Positions 33,207 through 45,207 of a stretch of DNA of 64,000 nucleotides are shown here, piece by piece. The DNA comes from Sthenelais limicola (lineage: Eukaryota > Annelida > Polychaeta > Phyllodocida > Sigalionidae). The stretch lies in assembly GCA_942159475.1 (NCBI GenBank), contig OW804098.1, positions 113,773,916 to 113,837,915 of the forward strand. Direction: 5' to 3'. The number at the start of each line of letters is the position of its first letter. Position 1 is the stretch's first letter. Under the pieces are notes generated by a model. The model saw only the letters and a list, made by a program, of their open reading frames with translations, did not search any database and was not told the origin of the DNA. The position numbers and the translations under genes were made by a program.

Positions 33207-33304
33207 TTGGCATTTGCTTTGTACCATTGTCCATTATTATATATATATGTGAGGAGGTCAGCATGTGTTGTCCCACATCGCTCCCCCCTGTGAGTAGGTT
33301 ACAT

Positions 33305-33542
33305 ACGGGTCAGATCTTCAGAAAATGTACAATTGGCAGCTCTACTTATTCAAAAAATTCTGCTAAATTAGACTGAAAAATGATGAATACCGGGTATATC
33401 TGAGAATATTTGGTATCACATTGATTCAAAGTATCAGTTCTGTTATGTTAAACTGCATTTTGAAGCTCATTTTTGTCTTAAATCGGGGTTATTCGAGAGG
33501 ATTGGTGGAGGTATATTGTACATTTTCTGAAAATCTGACCTA
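33305..33542. mobile_element. MITE family A, copy 12
   Basis: GGGTCAGATCTTCAGAAAAT at the left, TTTTCTGAAAATCTGACC at the right, TA next to both ends. Confidence 0.8.
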
Positions 33543-33832
33543 TAACTACATGACTCTCTATTTTTGTTATTGTAACTTTTATTAATCGTACAGGACAATA
33601 TCGGTGGGTCTAATCTCCCTACTTAGAGAGGATTTCAAGCCCTACAGGGGTCCTGATGCCTAAAATTTACAAACCGACATAGCCATTTCTTATGATCGAC
33701 AAACAACATAGACATGGGATTCGGGGAACAAGGAACAAATGCGCATCCTTCTAAAAATAATATGGATACTGTTAACCAAAAAAAATCTGTTAATCAAATA
33801 ATAAAAAACTAAAGGATATTCTCTCGAATTTG

Positions 33833-34095
33833 GATTGGTCACATGAACTTCATCATGGCTCCTCCAGGCTGGATATGGATCAAGAATATAAATATCTTTG
33901 TTTCATTCTGGATGATCTGCTCAGTTTCAAACCACATGTTAATAAGACATTGAAACTTGTTACTTCAAAGATTAGATTATTATATAAGGCCAGGAACTCA
34001 TTAACATTCAAAGCAAAAAGTGATTTATATGAGTTAGCTATCCTAACAAAATTAGATTTTTGCGATTTCATATATATGATTCTACCCCTAAAGCC
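33833..34095 (+). pseudogene. LINE reverse-transcriptase fragment
   Basis: An open stretch reads like the part of a non-LTR retrotransposon polymerase just after the catalytic domain: YKYLCFILDDLLSFKPHV, then VTSKIRLLYKARNSL and a KLDFCDFIYM segment. The catalytic YxDD part, start and C-terminus are missing and the frame runs into unrelated sequence. This is a decayed fragment. Confidence 0.65.
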
Positions 34096-34228
34096 TTATT
34101 ACCAGAACTATATGTCGTTGGAGGCGGTCGTGGGAAGTGAATGGATACTGAACACTGGTTGGCCAATAAATCCAAGGGAACTTGGATTTTTATTCCCAAA
34201 TAACAACATGAATCAAGCAGAAACATGA

Positions 34229-34707
34229 AATAGGAGTAAAATACATGAATATAGGAGTAAAGAAAAAAAATATTTTTTCAACGATGGGGAGGTGTCCGCT
34301 CAGTGCGACCGATGAGACCAAAGTGTGTCTGGAACGTAGTGGTCACCAAGAAGGTGGGCGTGGCAGATGCGTGTATATGTGACGTCACAATAGCCCCTGA
34401 GAACTCCCGATGACGAATATATTCATCGAGGGATCGATTGGTTCTAATCTCAACAAAATCTTGTATTGAGAATAATTGTTAATAAATGCAAATTTGAAGA
34501 TGTAGATCATGAGCATGAAGTCCTGAATGTTTGGCCTCTCCAGCTGGGAAGAGACAAACACAACTTAGAAATTTCATTTTATTTAGCTCAAAATTGAGTT
34601 AATCTAGACAGTAGAGAACAACCAACTCGTAGCCACGTCCAAGTGGGGGACAAATCGCACTGTTCTGTCATCAAAACCGAATAAAATTATACTCTGTTGT
34701 TTATAAA
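34229..34707. other. gene-free stretch
   Basis: No feature recognised. Confidence 0.4.
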
Positions 34708-35128
34708 TGTGATCCGTTTTAGGGAAATGACTCATAAGTCGCAAAATATGGATTTTGAGATATCACCATAATTGAAAAAAGGAGATCAAGCTGACTCCAA
34801 CGATAGTAAACAGTATGACACCTAATAAGTAATTCTATAGTTTAAGTTTGATATTTTTATTTTGGAAAAAAAAAAAAAAATGTTTGCAATGTTTCTGGAT
34901 GGGTATAATTACCAGTAAAGTAACTTAATATACTCCATACGAAACCCTTCAAAACGCAAGGATATATTTAATACAATGTCCTAAAATTTGTTACATAGAT
35001 TTATATGACTATCAGTGCTATACCCTCTACAAATCAGAACATTACAATAAAGGAATCTAGTGAAAAAAAAACAATGAAAAATATCATTTTTGCGACTTGT
35101 GACTCATTTTCTTAAAACACATCACAAA
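34708..35128. mobile_element. MITE family B, copy 7
   Basis: Complete: TGTGATCCGTTTTAGGGAAA at the left and TTTTCTTAAAACACATCACA at the right, with an expanded A run in the middle. Confidence 0.85.
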
Positions 35129-35950
35129 TATGTTACTCTGAGAATACTTAATCGCTTATGCTGTATCGAAAATAGATCTCCATTTGTCTGTCATACTATC
35201 TTATAGCTAGTATCTTCATTCATTAATTGCCATTGTAATTACTCATCTCATAACAATTTACAAATGCTGTTAGCTTTAAGTGTTTTATTTTTTCAATATC
35301 TGTTGTAACAAATCAATTCAAGGCCCCAAAGTGGGCAGTCACAGGAAGAGCTGTCAAATGTAGACAGAAATGACCAACCTATTGAAACAACATCTGCAAT
35401 AATAAAGAATGTTTTTAATTGAAATTGAAAGTGAAGTGAAAAAAACCCGAGAGGGGCATCTTGTATGCCCAGTATAAATAAAATCTTTAAAAAAAATAAA
35501 ATGTACATTTTCCGAGGCCCTGACCAATGCGTTGTACTTGTACTGCTGCTATTGGTCCACGGTATGACCATAAAGTGCCTTTCTGTCTCTTTTTCTCTGT
35601 CTCTCTCTGTTTTGTCCCCAAACTGTGAGGATAAAATGTGTCATAGTAAATATCTCATATATCCAACATTTTTCTTTTTCAAATATCATTTCCTTTTCTA
35701 AGATATAAGATAAGATAAGATAAGATAAGAAAATCTTTTATTTGTCAATGGCTCGATATTACATTAGGAAGGAAGGAGACAAACGGGTCTACATGTCTAT
35801 ATGAAAGAGGCATTCCATTTCTACCGACAGTTACCCTTGATTTTGAATATATTCGACCTGGACTGGACCGAAAGAAATGAATGAGAAGAAAGATAGAATA
35901 CAAGATATAAAATATAAGATATAAAATATGAATTATAAAGTGTAAGCTAT
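35129..35950. other. gene-free stretch with simple repeats
   Basis: Contains a CTCT-rich block (35575-35615) shared with 21255-21300, and a (GATAA)n tract of about six units at 35703-35731. Confidence 0.55.
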
Positions 35951-35952
35951 AT

Positions 35953-37870
35953 ATACCCGACAGGCACTGAGTGCAATTGAGTGTGATAGCAATGCGATCA
36001 TTGTGTGATTGACTGTAAACTAGTGTAGTGTGATACCTATGGCTATGTATCACAGTGAAATGGACATGCCATTAGCAACCATTATGTGAAATCCATTGCG
36101 TCTATTTCCTCCCATGTTGTTGGTGGTCTCACACTTGTGTTGAATCAAGTTCATTTATATATTCATTTATGTTTGTATTAAACATATGTTACTTAACCAA
36201 TTGTATCTGTAAATACATGTTTTCTTCAAAAGTCAATAATATGGGTGTGATCTCAATTGCGCATATAATGCGCATTCAAAATCGCGTCTAAATACTCATC
36301 ATAATGCATACCTGACACTGCTCACTCACCTAGCATTCACACTTACTGTCGCGCATCTGTCACTCCATTCTCTGACACTCATACTCACTCTCTGATACAT
36401 ACCAAGTCAAAGAAACCCCTACACACAAAGCTACAAGAATACAAAATTTATATTCTCCAGCCATTTTTTAATGTGTATTCGTCAGAATTGTGTATTCATA
36501 TGGATTCTTTTCATAAAATTATAATTTACTGATCGAGGAATAATGTTGGAATCAGGAGATTTGCTCTTAATCAGACTGTAAAACGTATGCAAAGCCTAGT
36601 CGAGGTGGAATGAGCTATACATACATATACATCTTCCCTACACAAACATATAAATCCAATTCAATATTAATCATTACTATTGGAGTATTTGATTGTGTTG
36701 AAGCCAATACATGTCGTAAAGGCGACACAAATATTTCAAAATGATATTTACCATGTCTGGATGAGTGTAAATTAGTGATTACATAAAAATTGTGTTTTTT
36801 TCATAATAACGAAAGAGTGTGCATGTGTAGAAACCATTCTTTTCAGCAGAAGTAACATATTTTCTAAATGCGCCTGTACTTTATATTCAAATTCCATAAT
36901 TATTATTTATTTTCTAGCCTGAAAAGGCACATTTATCCCAATAGCAGCAAAGATTTCGACATAAGAACATTGAAAGTATGGTTCCCATACTCTCATTTTG
37001 GCCAAGGAATTCAAATAAAATGGTTATAATCATCTGTGATCATCCTAAATACAGGTTGTAGATACCCTAGGCTGGAAAACCAAATGATGCCCGATTGGGA
37101 GAATTACTCATATGTTCGAAATAATGGGAATAGCCCATTACCCTTACCTGATAGCCCTTACCATTGTGCAACTTTTTCCCACCAGGTGGCGCAACTGGGA
37201 ACTGGAGTTCATTTACAAATTCTTTCATAATGAAAGTACCGCTAATACACTTATGTGGCATTTATATATGTTCCTAACTATTTGATTAGAAACATTACAA
37301 GTAATATCTTAAAATAGTTCATTAGTGCAATTTATTTTTTTTATTTTAAAACAGGTAATAATCAAAACACCCCATATAACACTATACAGAAATGGTATGG
37401 GTGCCATGAGTGTTCTGTAGATGTTGTACAAGCGCACACACACTAACATCACCTATAGGTAGCTATAGGTGCTGTCATGGTGGATTGGTAAGAGATGACC
37501 AAAATGATGTTAAACTATTATGAGCATAAACAAATTATATTAGGATAAAAAATATTATGAGGATAAGAAATAAATATTAAATAATTGATGTATTTCCATG
37601 GAGAATTAATTATGATTAATTCTGAATGATATTATTCTGTAATTAAAAGCAATAAAATAATGTGAATATTGTTCATGAAATATCCTGCTCAAATGCCATA
37701 GATTTTGCTGATTTTTGCACCAATATTGCGTTATACCTTTAGCGTGACCATGACGCGATCATTGCGCAATAATTATTGCGTGAAAAGCGTCCACTCTCAT
37801 CACGGAACTGTGACGAGATGATTGCGCATTAAAAATCGCGTAGAAAAGCGTTCATTTGCCTGTCGGGTAT
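35953..37870. mobile_element. 1.9-kb terminal-inverted-repeat element
   Basis: The left end ATACCCGACAGGCA and the right end TGCCTGTCGGGTAT are exact inverses 1.9 kb apart. Behind each end lie further related blocks with GCGATCATTG, ATTGCGCA and CGCGT motifs in inverted arrangement. No transposase frame is visible, so it looks non-autonomous. The superfamily is not clear to me. Confidence 0.65.
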
Positions 37871-37904
37871 CAGAAGGATCCTATAACTATGACAATATAT
37901 TATT

Positions 37905-38420
37905 GTTAAAATATGGCATTGAATATACTTTCATAGTGCCTTACATAGACTCGTAGGGGGGTCTCTGTTTGTACAGGAGACTTATTCTTGGATTTTTTTG
38001 CTGTACTGCGAGGTTTTAGGTAGGTAACTGGGTACCTTTAAACATTTAGAGAAGGATAATTACTCCAACATATTTGCAAGATTATGAATAGATCAGGGTT
38101 AAATACAAGTACAAATAGAAATACAGGTAAATGCAGAGATTATATGGTACTCTGATTTTTGTTAAAAAGTGGCATTGAATATACTTTCACACTGCCTTAC
38201 ATAGACTCGTAGTAGGGTTTCTGTTTATGCAGGAGACCTACTCATGAAATTCTTCGCTGTACTACGAGGTTTCAGGTAGGTAATTTGGTACCTTTTAAAC
38301 ATCTAGAAAAGACAACTACTCCAACTCGGTTACAATATTATGAATAGATCGGGGTTAAACATATATATATAATATAAATACAAGTACAGGTAAATACAGA
38401 GATTATAGGGCGCTCCGATT
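37905..38420. repeat. 256-bp tandem duplication
   Basis: Two copies starting at about 37905 and 38161 share GGCATTGAATATACTTTCA, CCTTACATAGACTCGTAG and a GGTAGGTAA segment at roughly 85-90 percent identity by eye. They lie just beyond the stop of the minus-strand LINE remnant and are probably its 3' UTR repeats. Confidence 0.7.
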
Positions 38421-38497
38421 TTATGGAGTACATATGTCGGGGATCCACTACATGTCGTCTCAGGTTGTTTCGAAATTTTTAAATTTAAGTTAATTAT

Positions 38498-39093
38498 TTA
38501 AGAGTAGTGTTTTTCTATTTCTGATCGAAACTGTTTTTGCGTTTCAATGGTTTGTATCATTGTGGGGAGGGTGTTCCAGGCACACATGCCTTTGTATAGG
38601 AAACTATTTTGGAAGAGGGAAGATTTTGGCTGTGTAATTTTTAAGTTCTTCCTATTGGCTGCGTGGCTTCTAGATGGGAGCCTTCTCATATCTATATTTA
38701 TGGGAGACTTTGACAAGTAGTGGGCACTCTCGATAATATGTATTTTTCTCCTTAAGTCATTTGTACAGATTTTTAGATCTGTCATTTCATTTTCAACGTT
38801 TGCTCGTTTATTTAAATCTAGGGCTGCTCGTACTGAAGCATTCAGCAATGACTGCAGTCGTTTTAGGTAGCTCTTATTTGTACTATCATAAAATATATCC
38901 CGTAATCAATGTTCGGAATAATGATCATTTTTATGATATCTTTTTTTACCTTTCTTGGTAACATATACCTCGCATATACCTCCAACACATAATCAACATG
39001 ACTTATGGATATCTTGATATCCGAAGAGGTACTATTTTGGATTCCTTTTTGACAGAAAGACAGACATGTCAAATGCCTGAGGGACTCCCTCAT
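38498..39093 (-). pseudogene. LINE polymerase C-terminal remnant, frameshifted
   Basis: On the minus strand, 39093-38863 reads a polymerase segment ending near IIIPNIDYGIYF. After a frame change, 38848-38498 reads the usual C-terminal region, with RRLPSRSHAANRKN, SFLYKGMCAWNTLP and a final KQFRSEIEKHY. This order is typical of CR1/Jockey-group LINE ORF2 ends. Upstream catalytic parts are missing. Confidence 0.7.
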
Positions 39094-39674
39094 TTGTATA
39101 TACTACTATGTGGTGTTTGACTATTAGCTAGTAGATTAATAGTCCTTTAGGTTATTCTCATAGACCAGAAATCAGACCAAAGTGAAGTTGGTTATTAGAT
39201 GATACATTTTCTTTATTTTTAAGAAACGTTATTTTAGGAATTGTTTTAAAAGTATTGCCTTTAAATTAATGGCTATGAGTTGATAAATTTCATTTCTACA
39301 CATATATTGATATTTATCAAAAATAATAAATAATCAAGGTGTGCTAGTCTATCCATGACAGAAAGGTTTAGAGCAAAAAGAACAGATCCGATCCCTGTCA
39401 TATCTCAAAAAAACCAAGTGCCATGTGCTATAGCAGCAGATGGCACACGTCATGGGTAATAGGGGAGTTGTCATAGTAAAAAGACTCCTTGTCATGCGTG
39501 AAAAGATCTCCGTAATGAAGAAATAGTCAGTGCCATGAATAGGAATATCCAGATTGTAATAGGAAAAGGTGTCTTTGTTATGGATTTTGGCTATGTGTAA
39601 TATGCGCAAAAAAAAAAGAAAAGTCTGTAATATTACACAGGTCGTACAGATGACAACTTTGGGACGCAACACTC

Positions 39675-40735
39675 TCCCTACTTCTCTATTTCTATTTCCT
39701 GGGTGTGATCATAAACTGCCTCCCTCTCAGCTCTCCCGCCCTTGATATAACCATATTAAATGTGTTGATAAGGGCGTAAAGCAACCAATCTCACTCACTC
39801 ACTCCCTCTCAGCTCTCCCACCCTTGATATAACCATATGAAATATGTTGATAAGGGCGTGAAGCAACCGATCTCCTTCACTCCCTCCCTCTCAGCTCTCC
39901 TGCCCTTGATATAACCATATTAAATGTGTTGATAAGGGCGTAAAGCAACCAATCTCATTCAGTCACTCCCTCTCAGCTCTCCCGCCCTTGATATAACCAT
40001 ATTAAATGTGTTGATAAGGGCGTAAAGCAACCAATCTCACTCACTCACTCCCTCTCAGCTCTCCCGCCCTTGATATAACCATATTAAATATGTTGATAAG
40101 GGCGTAAAAGCAACCAATCTCACTCATTCACTCACTCACTCTCAGCTCTCCCGCCCTTGATATAACTATATTAAATATGTTGATAAGGACGTAAAACAAC
40201 CAATCTCACTCACTCACTCCCTCTCTGCTCTTCCGCCCTTGATATAACCATATTAAATGTGTTGATAAGGGTATAAAGCAACCAATCTCACTCACTCACT
40301 CCCTCTCAGCTCTCCCACCCTTGATATAACCATATTAAATGTGTTGATAAGGGTATAAAGCAACCAATCTCACTCACTCACTCCCTCTCTGCCCTCCCAC
40401 CCTTGATATAACCATATTAAATGTGTTGATAAGGGTATAAAGCAACCAATCTCACTCACTCACTCCCTCTCAGCTCTCCCACCCTTGATATAACCATATT
40501 AAATGTGTTGATAAGGGTATAAAGCAACCAATCTCACTCACTCACTCCCTCTCTGCTCTCCCACCCTTGATATAACCATATTAAATGTGTTGATAAGGGT
40601 ATAAAGCAACCAATCTCACTCACTCACTCCCTCTCAGCTCTCCCAGCCTTGATATAACCATATTAAATGTGTTGATAAGGGTATAAAGCAACCAATCTCA
40701 CTCACTCACTCCCTCTCAGCTCTCCCGCTCCTCCC
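39675..40735. repeat. 82-bp satellite array, about 13 copies
   Basis: An 82-bp unit with CTCAGCTCTCCCGCCCTTGA, TATAACCATATTAAATGTG, TTGATAAGGGCGTAAAGCAA and a CTCACTCACTC tail repeats to about 40735, with C/T and A/G variants shared by neighbouring units. The array ends about 180 bases before the start codon of the receptor gene. Confidence 0.9.
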
Positions 40736-40915
40736 ACCATATTAAATGTTATTCACTCACTGTAAAAAGTAAAAGTACTCATTCACTCACTCACTCACTT
40801 GTACTGCTGCTAAGGTTGACTTCACTTCTCCCACATCTTCCTACACGATACACACTCAGTAGATCGAGCACCTCGTGAGTTACTCATCATATCCACAGCG
40901 CTGAGAGGACCCAGC

Positions 40916-41149
40916 ATGAACACAACCATTATATCAACCTCTCTGACTCTAGCAGAGTATACTCGTAATATGGTCTTGCCTGTGCTGTCCTACACATTAA
41001 TCGCCATTTTTGGGGCAGTAGGGAATGGGGTAGTCTTGGTCTACAACCTTTTTTTCCGCAAAAGGAATCAGATCAAGGTACTGGAAGTACTCGTTATCAA
41101 CTCAGCCTTGGCCCATTTCTTCACCTCAGTCTATTACATGCCACTCACA
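40916..41149 (+). CDS. receptor exon 1
   Basis: 78 codons from ATG to ACA, then a GTAAGT donor. It encodes the N-terminus and transmembrane segments 1 and 2. Confidence 0.75.
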
Positions 41150-44100
41150 GTAAGTTAGTTTGCTATTTTAGTTCTTTGAAATATGTTATTATATGTGATG
41201 TAAAATGAGTCACAAGTCGCAAAATTCATATTTTTGAAAGTCATTTAGTCACAAGATATTCTTTTTGGAATGTTTTAATTTCTGGAGTATCTAGTCAGAT
41301 AGGTCTTATGAATACATGAACCTAATTTCAGGATAGTGTATTACTTTTATTCTCGCATTTCTAAGATCATCTAATGGAGTACATTTACCTACTTTACTAG
41401 TAATTGTTCACCCAAAAATATTGAACACTTTTTGTTTTAGAAATGAAAATATTAAAGCTAACATATAGAAACACTTCTTAAATGCCCTTCATGTTTACTA
41501 TCATTGGAATCAGCTTGATCTCCTCTTTTCATATATGGTGATATCTCAAAATCCATATTTTGCGACTTATAAGTCATTTTCCTAAACCGGATCACATATA
41601 TGTGTGTAAATATTTGTTATATGTTACAGGGAAATGAGTAGCAAGTCGCAAAAAAAGATATTCTGTAAATGAAGTTTTCACAAAACTGCGATTCTGAGCA
41701 ACTTGCTAAGAATCCTTTCATCTTTAGAGTGTGTTGTGCTGGATAATATGTATCATATTTCATGAATTAAATATACATATGTGATGTGTTCCGGGAAGAT
41801 GAGTCATAAGTCGCAAAAAATACATTTTGAGATATCATTATCTTTGAAAAGATGAGATCAAGCCGATTTCAATGGTAGTAAACACTCTAATAATCTAATA
41901 AGTATTTCTAGATTTTAAGTTTGATATTTTCGTTCTTAAAAAAACAGTTTCGAATATTTCTGGGGGTCAATAAACAGTAAAGTAACTAAATGTAGTCAAT
42001 ATGAGGACCTTTAAAACGAAGGGATATATTACATGGATTGTCTTGAAATTTGATACATCAATTGATATGACTATGAGTAATAAACTCTCCAAAAATTTGA
42101 ACATTCCAATAAAGTAATCCTGTGAAAAAAAACACTTTGAAAAATATCAATTTTGCGACTTATGACTCATTTTCCTCAAACACATCACATATGATGATGA
42201 TTATAGCACTGGCGCCCTGTGCAGTCACATTAATAGCACATGTCAGATATACCCAATACAAAAAGCAGCGTTGATATTCGGCATAGAAAACAAGGCTTTG
42301 TGGGCCTTTGTGTAGTTGGATTCATACACCTACTACGATCTCATGCTCGGGTTTCGCACTGCTTTCTAGTGCCTTGAGGAGTCATGAGATGTGTGAGCCA
42401 ATATCATGGCCTAATGCCTAATTAGGGGATAGTCACCTGAGAATGATAGAATGCTATTAGGTATATCATAGACCAATAAGGCAGATCATATAGGTTAAGG
42501 AAGAATGCCACAGGTGTAATGTACAAGGGTCAGATTGCCAGAAAATGCACAAGCTACATTTCTACACATCTATCAAATTCTGCTAAATTAGAGTGAAAAA
42601 CGATAAATACTGAGTATATCTGAGTGTATTCTGTATTGTATTCATTCAATACATCTGTCTGGTTATGTTGAACTGTACTTTGAACATGATTTTTGTCTGA
42701 AATTTGGGTTATTTGAGAGGATTGGTGAAGGCTAACTGTACATTTTCTGGAGACTTGACCCCAAAAAAGCACTATTAGATGACTCTTGGCTCATGCACTC
42801 TCCATCTCAACACTTTAGTCTTCTCTTGATAAACAGGTTGTGAAAGGATGTCACAGGTGTGATGTACAAAGCATTTACAAAGCATTTAAACATGTTTACC
42901 CGGCATCATTTCAAGACTTTGGCCATATTTTGATGTATGCTAACAGTGGTCCCCTGAATGGAGCGTTAAACTGTGGAAGTACCTTTCTAGAGACAGAAAG
43001 AGAAAGGAGATGGAAGAGGAAGTAAAGAGAAAGGGGAGAATAAAATAATATAGATATAAATGTGTGTGGAGTTACAGACTTCAAATATCAATAAACTCTT
43101 TACCTATTTTCATTTGTCTGCCCCTTTGTTTGTTCCATTTCTTACAGCTTCCAACTACACTAATGGGATTGCCTTTTTAATTTACTTTCTTTTGATGTTA
43201 TAGGTAGATAAAATCTCATTGGCTGACATGAGCTGCCCCTTCCCGTTCATTAAGAAAACGTATTCACACATAAATATATGTTGACTTTACCCTGAGTTAT
43301 GGCGTTTCAGCAGGCAGCAATTTTTTTTTTTGTAATTTTGGGCGTCTTCCCCTACCTAGATTTTTCTAGATTGTTAGTAGGTTAATAAGGGGCACTCATA
43401 CTACCCAAAACCATTGAGAAACCTTTTGCTGCAATTTTTCCTAGGTTCAATCCTTTTAACTAGATTGCCTGGACAGAGCGTGACACCGGCGGCCGTGGCC
43501 GCAGGCTATTCCAAAGGGTATGATTAGTCACATCAGGCCCCTCGGGTTTGACAAGGACCATGGTACGGGACCCAGGCAATATCAACCTGTTTGCATAGAA
43601 AACAAGTTGTAGACCAAAAACCAGTGACTGATTCTCATAGATAATTATCCCCTCGACACGATTATGAAGAAAAATCTTAGCTAACTTACAAATTCTATTA
43701 CCTGTAGTACATTTTCTATTTAAGTACATTCATCCCTAGCTTCTTGGGTTGGATTCACGACCTCTACTTTTGCGCAGGGGAACTAAACAAATACTCTTTA
43801 CTCTTCCCAGATTCCCACGACCTCTACTTTTGCTCACGGGAACTAGGCCTAACCAAATACTCTTCACAGGTGTGGGCGGGGGTGTAGTGGGGGGAGAACG
43901 GGACGGCTGGGTGGAGGGGAGTGCGTCGACAAATATTTTTCTTTATTCATATAACCTAACATTAACCATAGCAAACCCTACAAATCCTAATATCTCGCGG
44001 TTATACTCTGGACTACTCCCTTCATGTGAATTATGGTAAAAACTCAGTAAATGTTAGATTGCCGCATGTACCAATGGGGCCGTTACCTATGAATTATAGC

Positions 44101-44843
44101 AACAAATTTGATATTTTTATGATATTTGTCAGTTTACTGAATCTTTAATCTCTATAAGTGCATAACTAGTATGTTCTTCTATGGTATTAAGGGCAATCAA
44201 ACTACCTGGACTATATGTGGTACAATTGCCAACAACAATACTGCAGTGTCACCTGGCCTGCAGTGGTCCCAGTCCCAGTTGTGGATATTTTGGTTCAGTC
44301 GCTAAAAATGGATTTTGAGATATCATAATATATGCAAAGATGAGATCAAGCCGATTTCAATGATAGTAAACAGTTGGACATGATAATAATTATTTCTATA
44401 TTTTAAGTTTGATATTTTTATTTTTGAAAACAAGCTATTTTAATATTTTTTGGTGGACAATAACTAGTAAAGTACTTAAATATACTCTATAAGATGACCT
44501 TGGAATTGCAAGACAATAATTGATACACTGTCTCGAAATTTGGCACATGTATTCATACATCCTCAAGCACTAGATACCCCAAACATGAGAACATTTCAAT
44601 GAAGTTATCTTGTAAATAAATCACATTGAAAAATATCAATTTTACGACTTGTGACTTTTTTTCCTGAAACGCATCACATATGTTTGCCACTAGGTTGTGA
44701 CGTACCTATTGCCAGGAAGGATGGTGGGACCAGCAATCTGCAAAGTGAGCGTGACCTTGGTATTTATATGGTACAGCGTGTCTAACCTGACCCACCTCCT
44801 CATCGCAATGTACTGCTTTGTCAAATGCGTCATGAGACCCTTG
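40916..44843 (+). CDS. rhodopsin-type receptor, first two exons (partial)
   Basis: Exons 40916-41149 and 44694-44843 join in phase 0 and encode 128 residues. An NTT glycosylation site follows the start. Transmembrane segment 1 carries the GAVGN signature. Segment 2 reads LVINSALAHFFTSVYYMPL, where family members usually have Asp at the His position (2.50). Exon 2 supplies the extracellular loop, the conserved cysteine before segment 3 (PAICKVS), and an end reading AMYCFVKC where most receptors have DRY or ERY. Loss of both Asp2.50 and DRY points to an unusual or very divergent receptor, or a decaying copy. Later exons are not in the window; the second intron contains the Gypsy insertions. Confidence 0.7.
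41194..41600. mobile_element. MITE family B, copy 8 (receptor intron 1)
   Basis: Left end TGTGATGTAAAATGAGTCAC (shortened), right end CATTTTCCTAAACCGGATCA. It starts 45 bases after the exon 1 donor. Confidence 0.8.
41622..41765. mobile_element. MITE family B, copy 9 (left fragment)
   Basis: TGTTACAGGGAAATGAGTAG, then about 120 bases before similarity is lost. Confidence 0.6.
41776..42191. mobile_element. MITE family B, copy 10
   Basis: Complete: TGTGATGTGTTCCGGGAAGA and TTTTCCTCAAACACATCACA ends, with TA next to both. Confidence 0.85.
42528..42763. mobile_element. MITE family A, copy 13
   Basis: GGGTCAGATTGCCAGAAAAT at the left, TTTTCTGGAGACTTGACCCC at the right; diverged. Confidence 0.75.
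42764..44295. other. receptor intron, no gene seen
   Basis: Intronic DNA. A short two-copy duplication (CACGACCTCTACTTTTGC) lies at 43757-43870. Open frames here show no recognisable domain. Confidence 0.45.
44301..44682. mobile_element. MITE family B, copy 11, abutting receptor exon 2
   Basis: The left terminal repeat is shortened (GTCGCTAAAAATGG); the right one, TTTTTTCCTGAAACGCATCA, is intact and ends 11 bases before exon 2. The T-rich tract next to the exon 2 acceptor therefore lies inside the MITE. Confidence 0.8.
44694..44843 (+). CDS. receptor exon 2
   Basis: 50 codons between a TTTGCCACTAG acceptor and a GTATGT donor; encodes transmembrane segment 3 with its conserved cysteine. Confidence 0.7.
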
Positions 44844-45207
44844 GTATGTATCTGTTAGGCCAAAAACAAAAATAGGTGTGTTTCCGATTTATCTTGCTGA
44901 AAAACTAAGTAGGGCGGGGTGCTAACTTTAATTTTTTTTGGAAACCACCTCCCAGGAACGGAAAAAAATGCCTATTTCATAACAATAGTTGTTTTAAACA
45001 TGGGAAATGTGCTTTTTGACAGTTTCGGGTTAGGAAAACCCGTTTTCCTGCTATTATAAGCTTTTTTTGTCAAAAAATCCAAAAAAAGTAAGATATGATG
45101 AAAACAAAATCAGGTATGGTAAAAAATCTTTTAGGTAGAGTAAGGCTTTTCTAGGTAGGGGGGGGGGGGTGAATCAGAAAAACACCTATTTTTTTCTCCC
45201 TATATAT
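44844..45207. other. receptor intron 2, start
   Basis: Non-coding, with a 9-10 base G run near 45161. It ends at the LTR of element 1. Confidence 0.45.

Noticed and set aside
39675..40735. Regular repeats resembling a CRISPR array
   Set aside because: The units are contiguous with no unique spacers, and this is animal nuclear DNA; it is an ordinary satellite.
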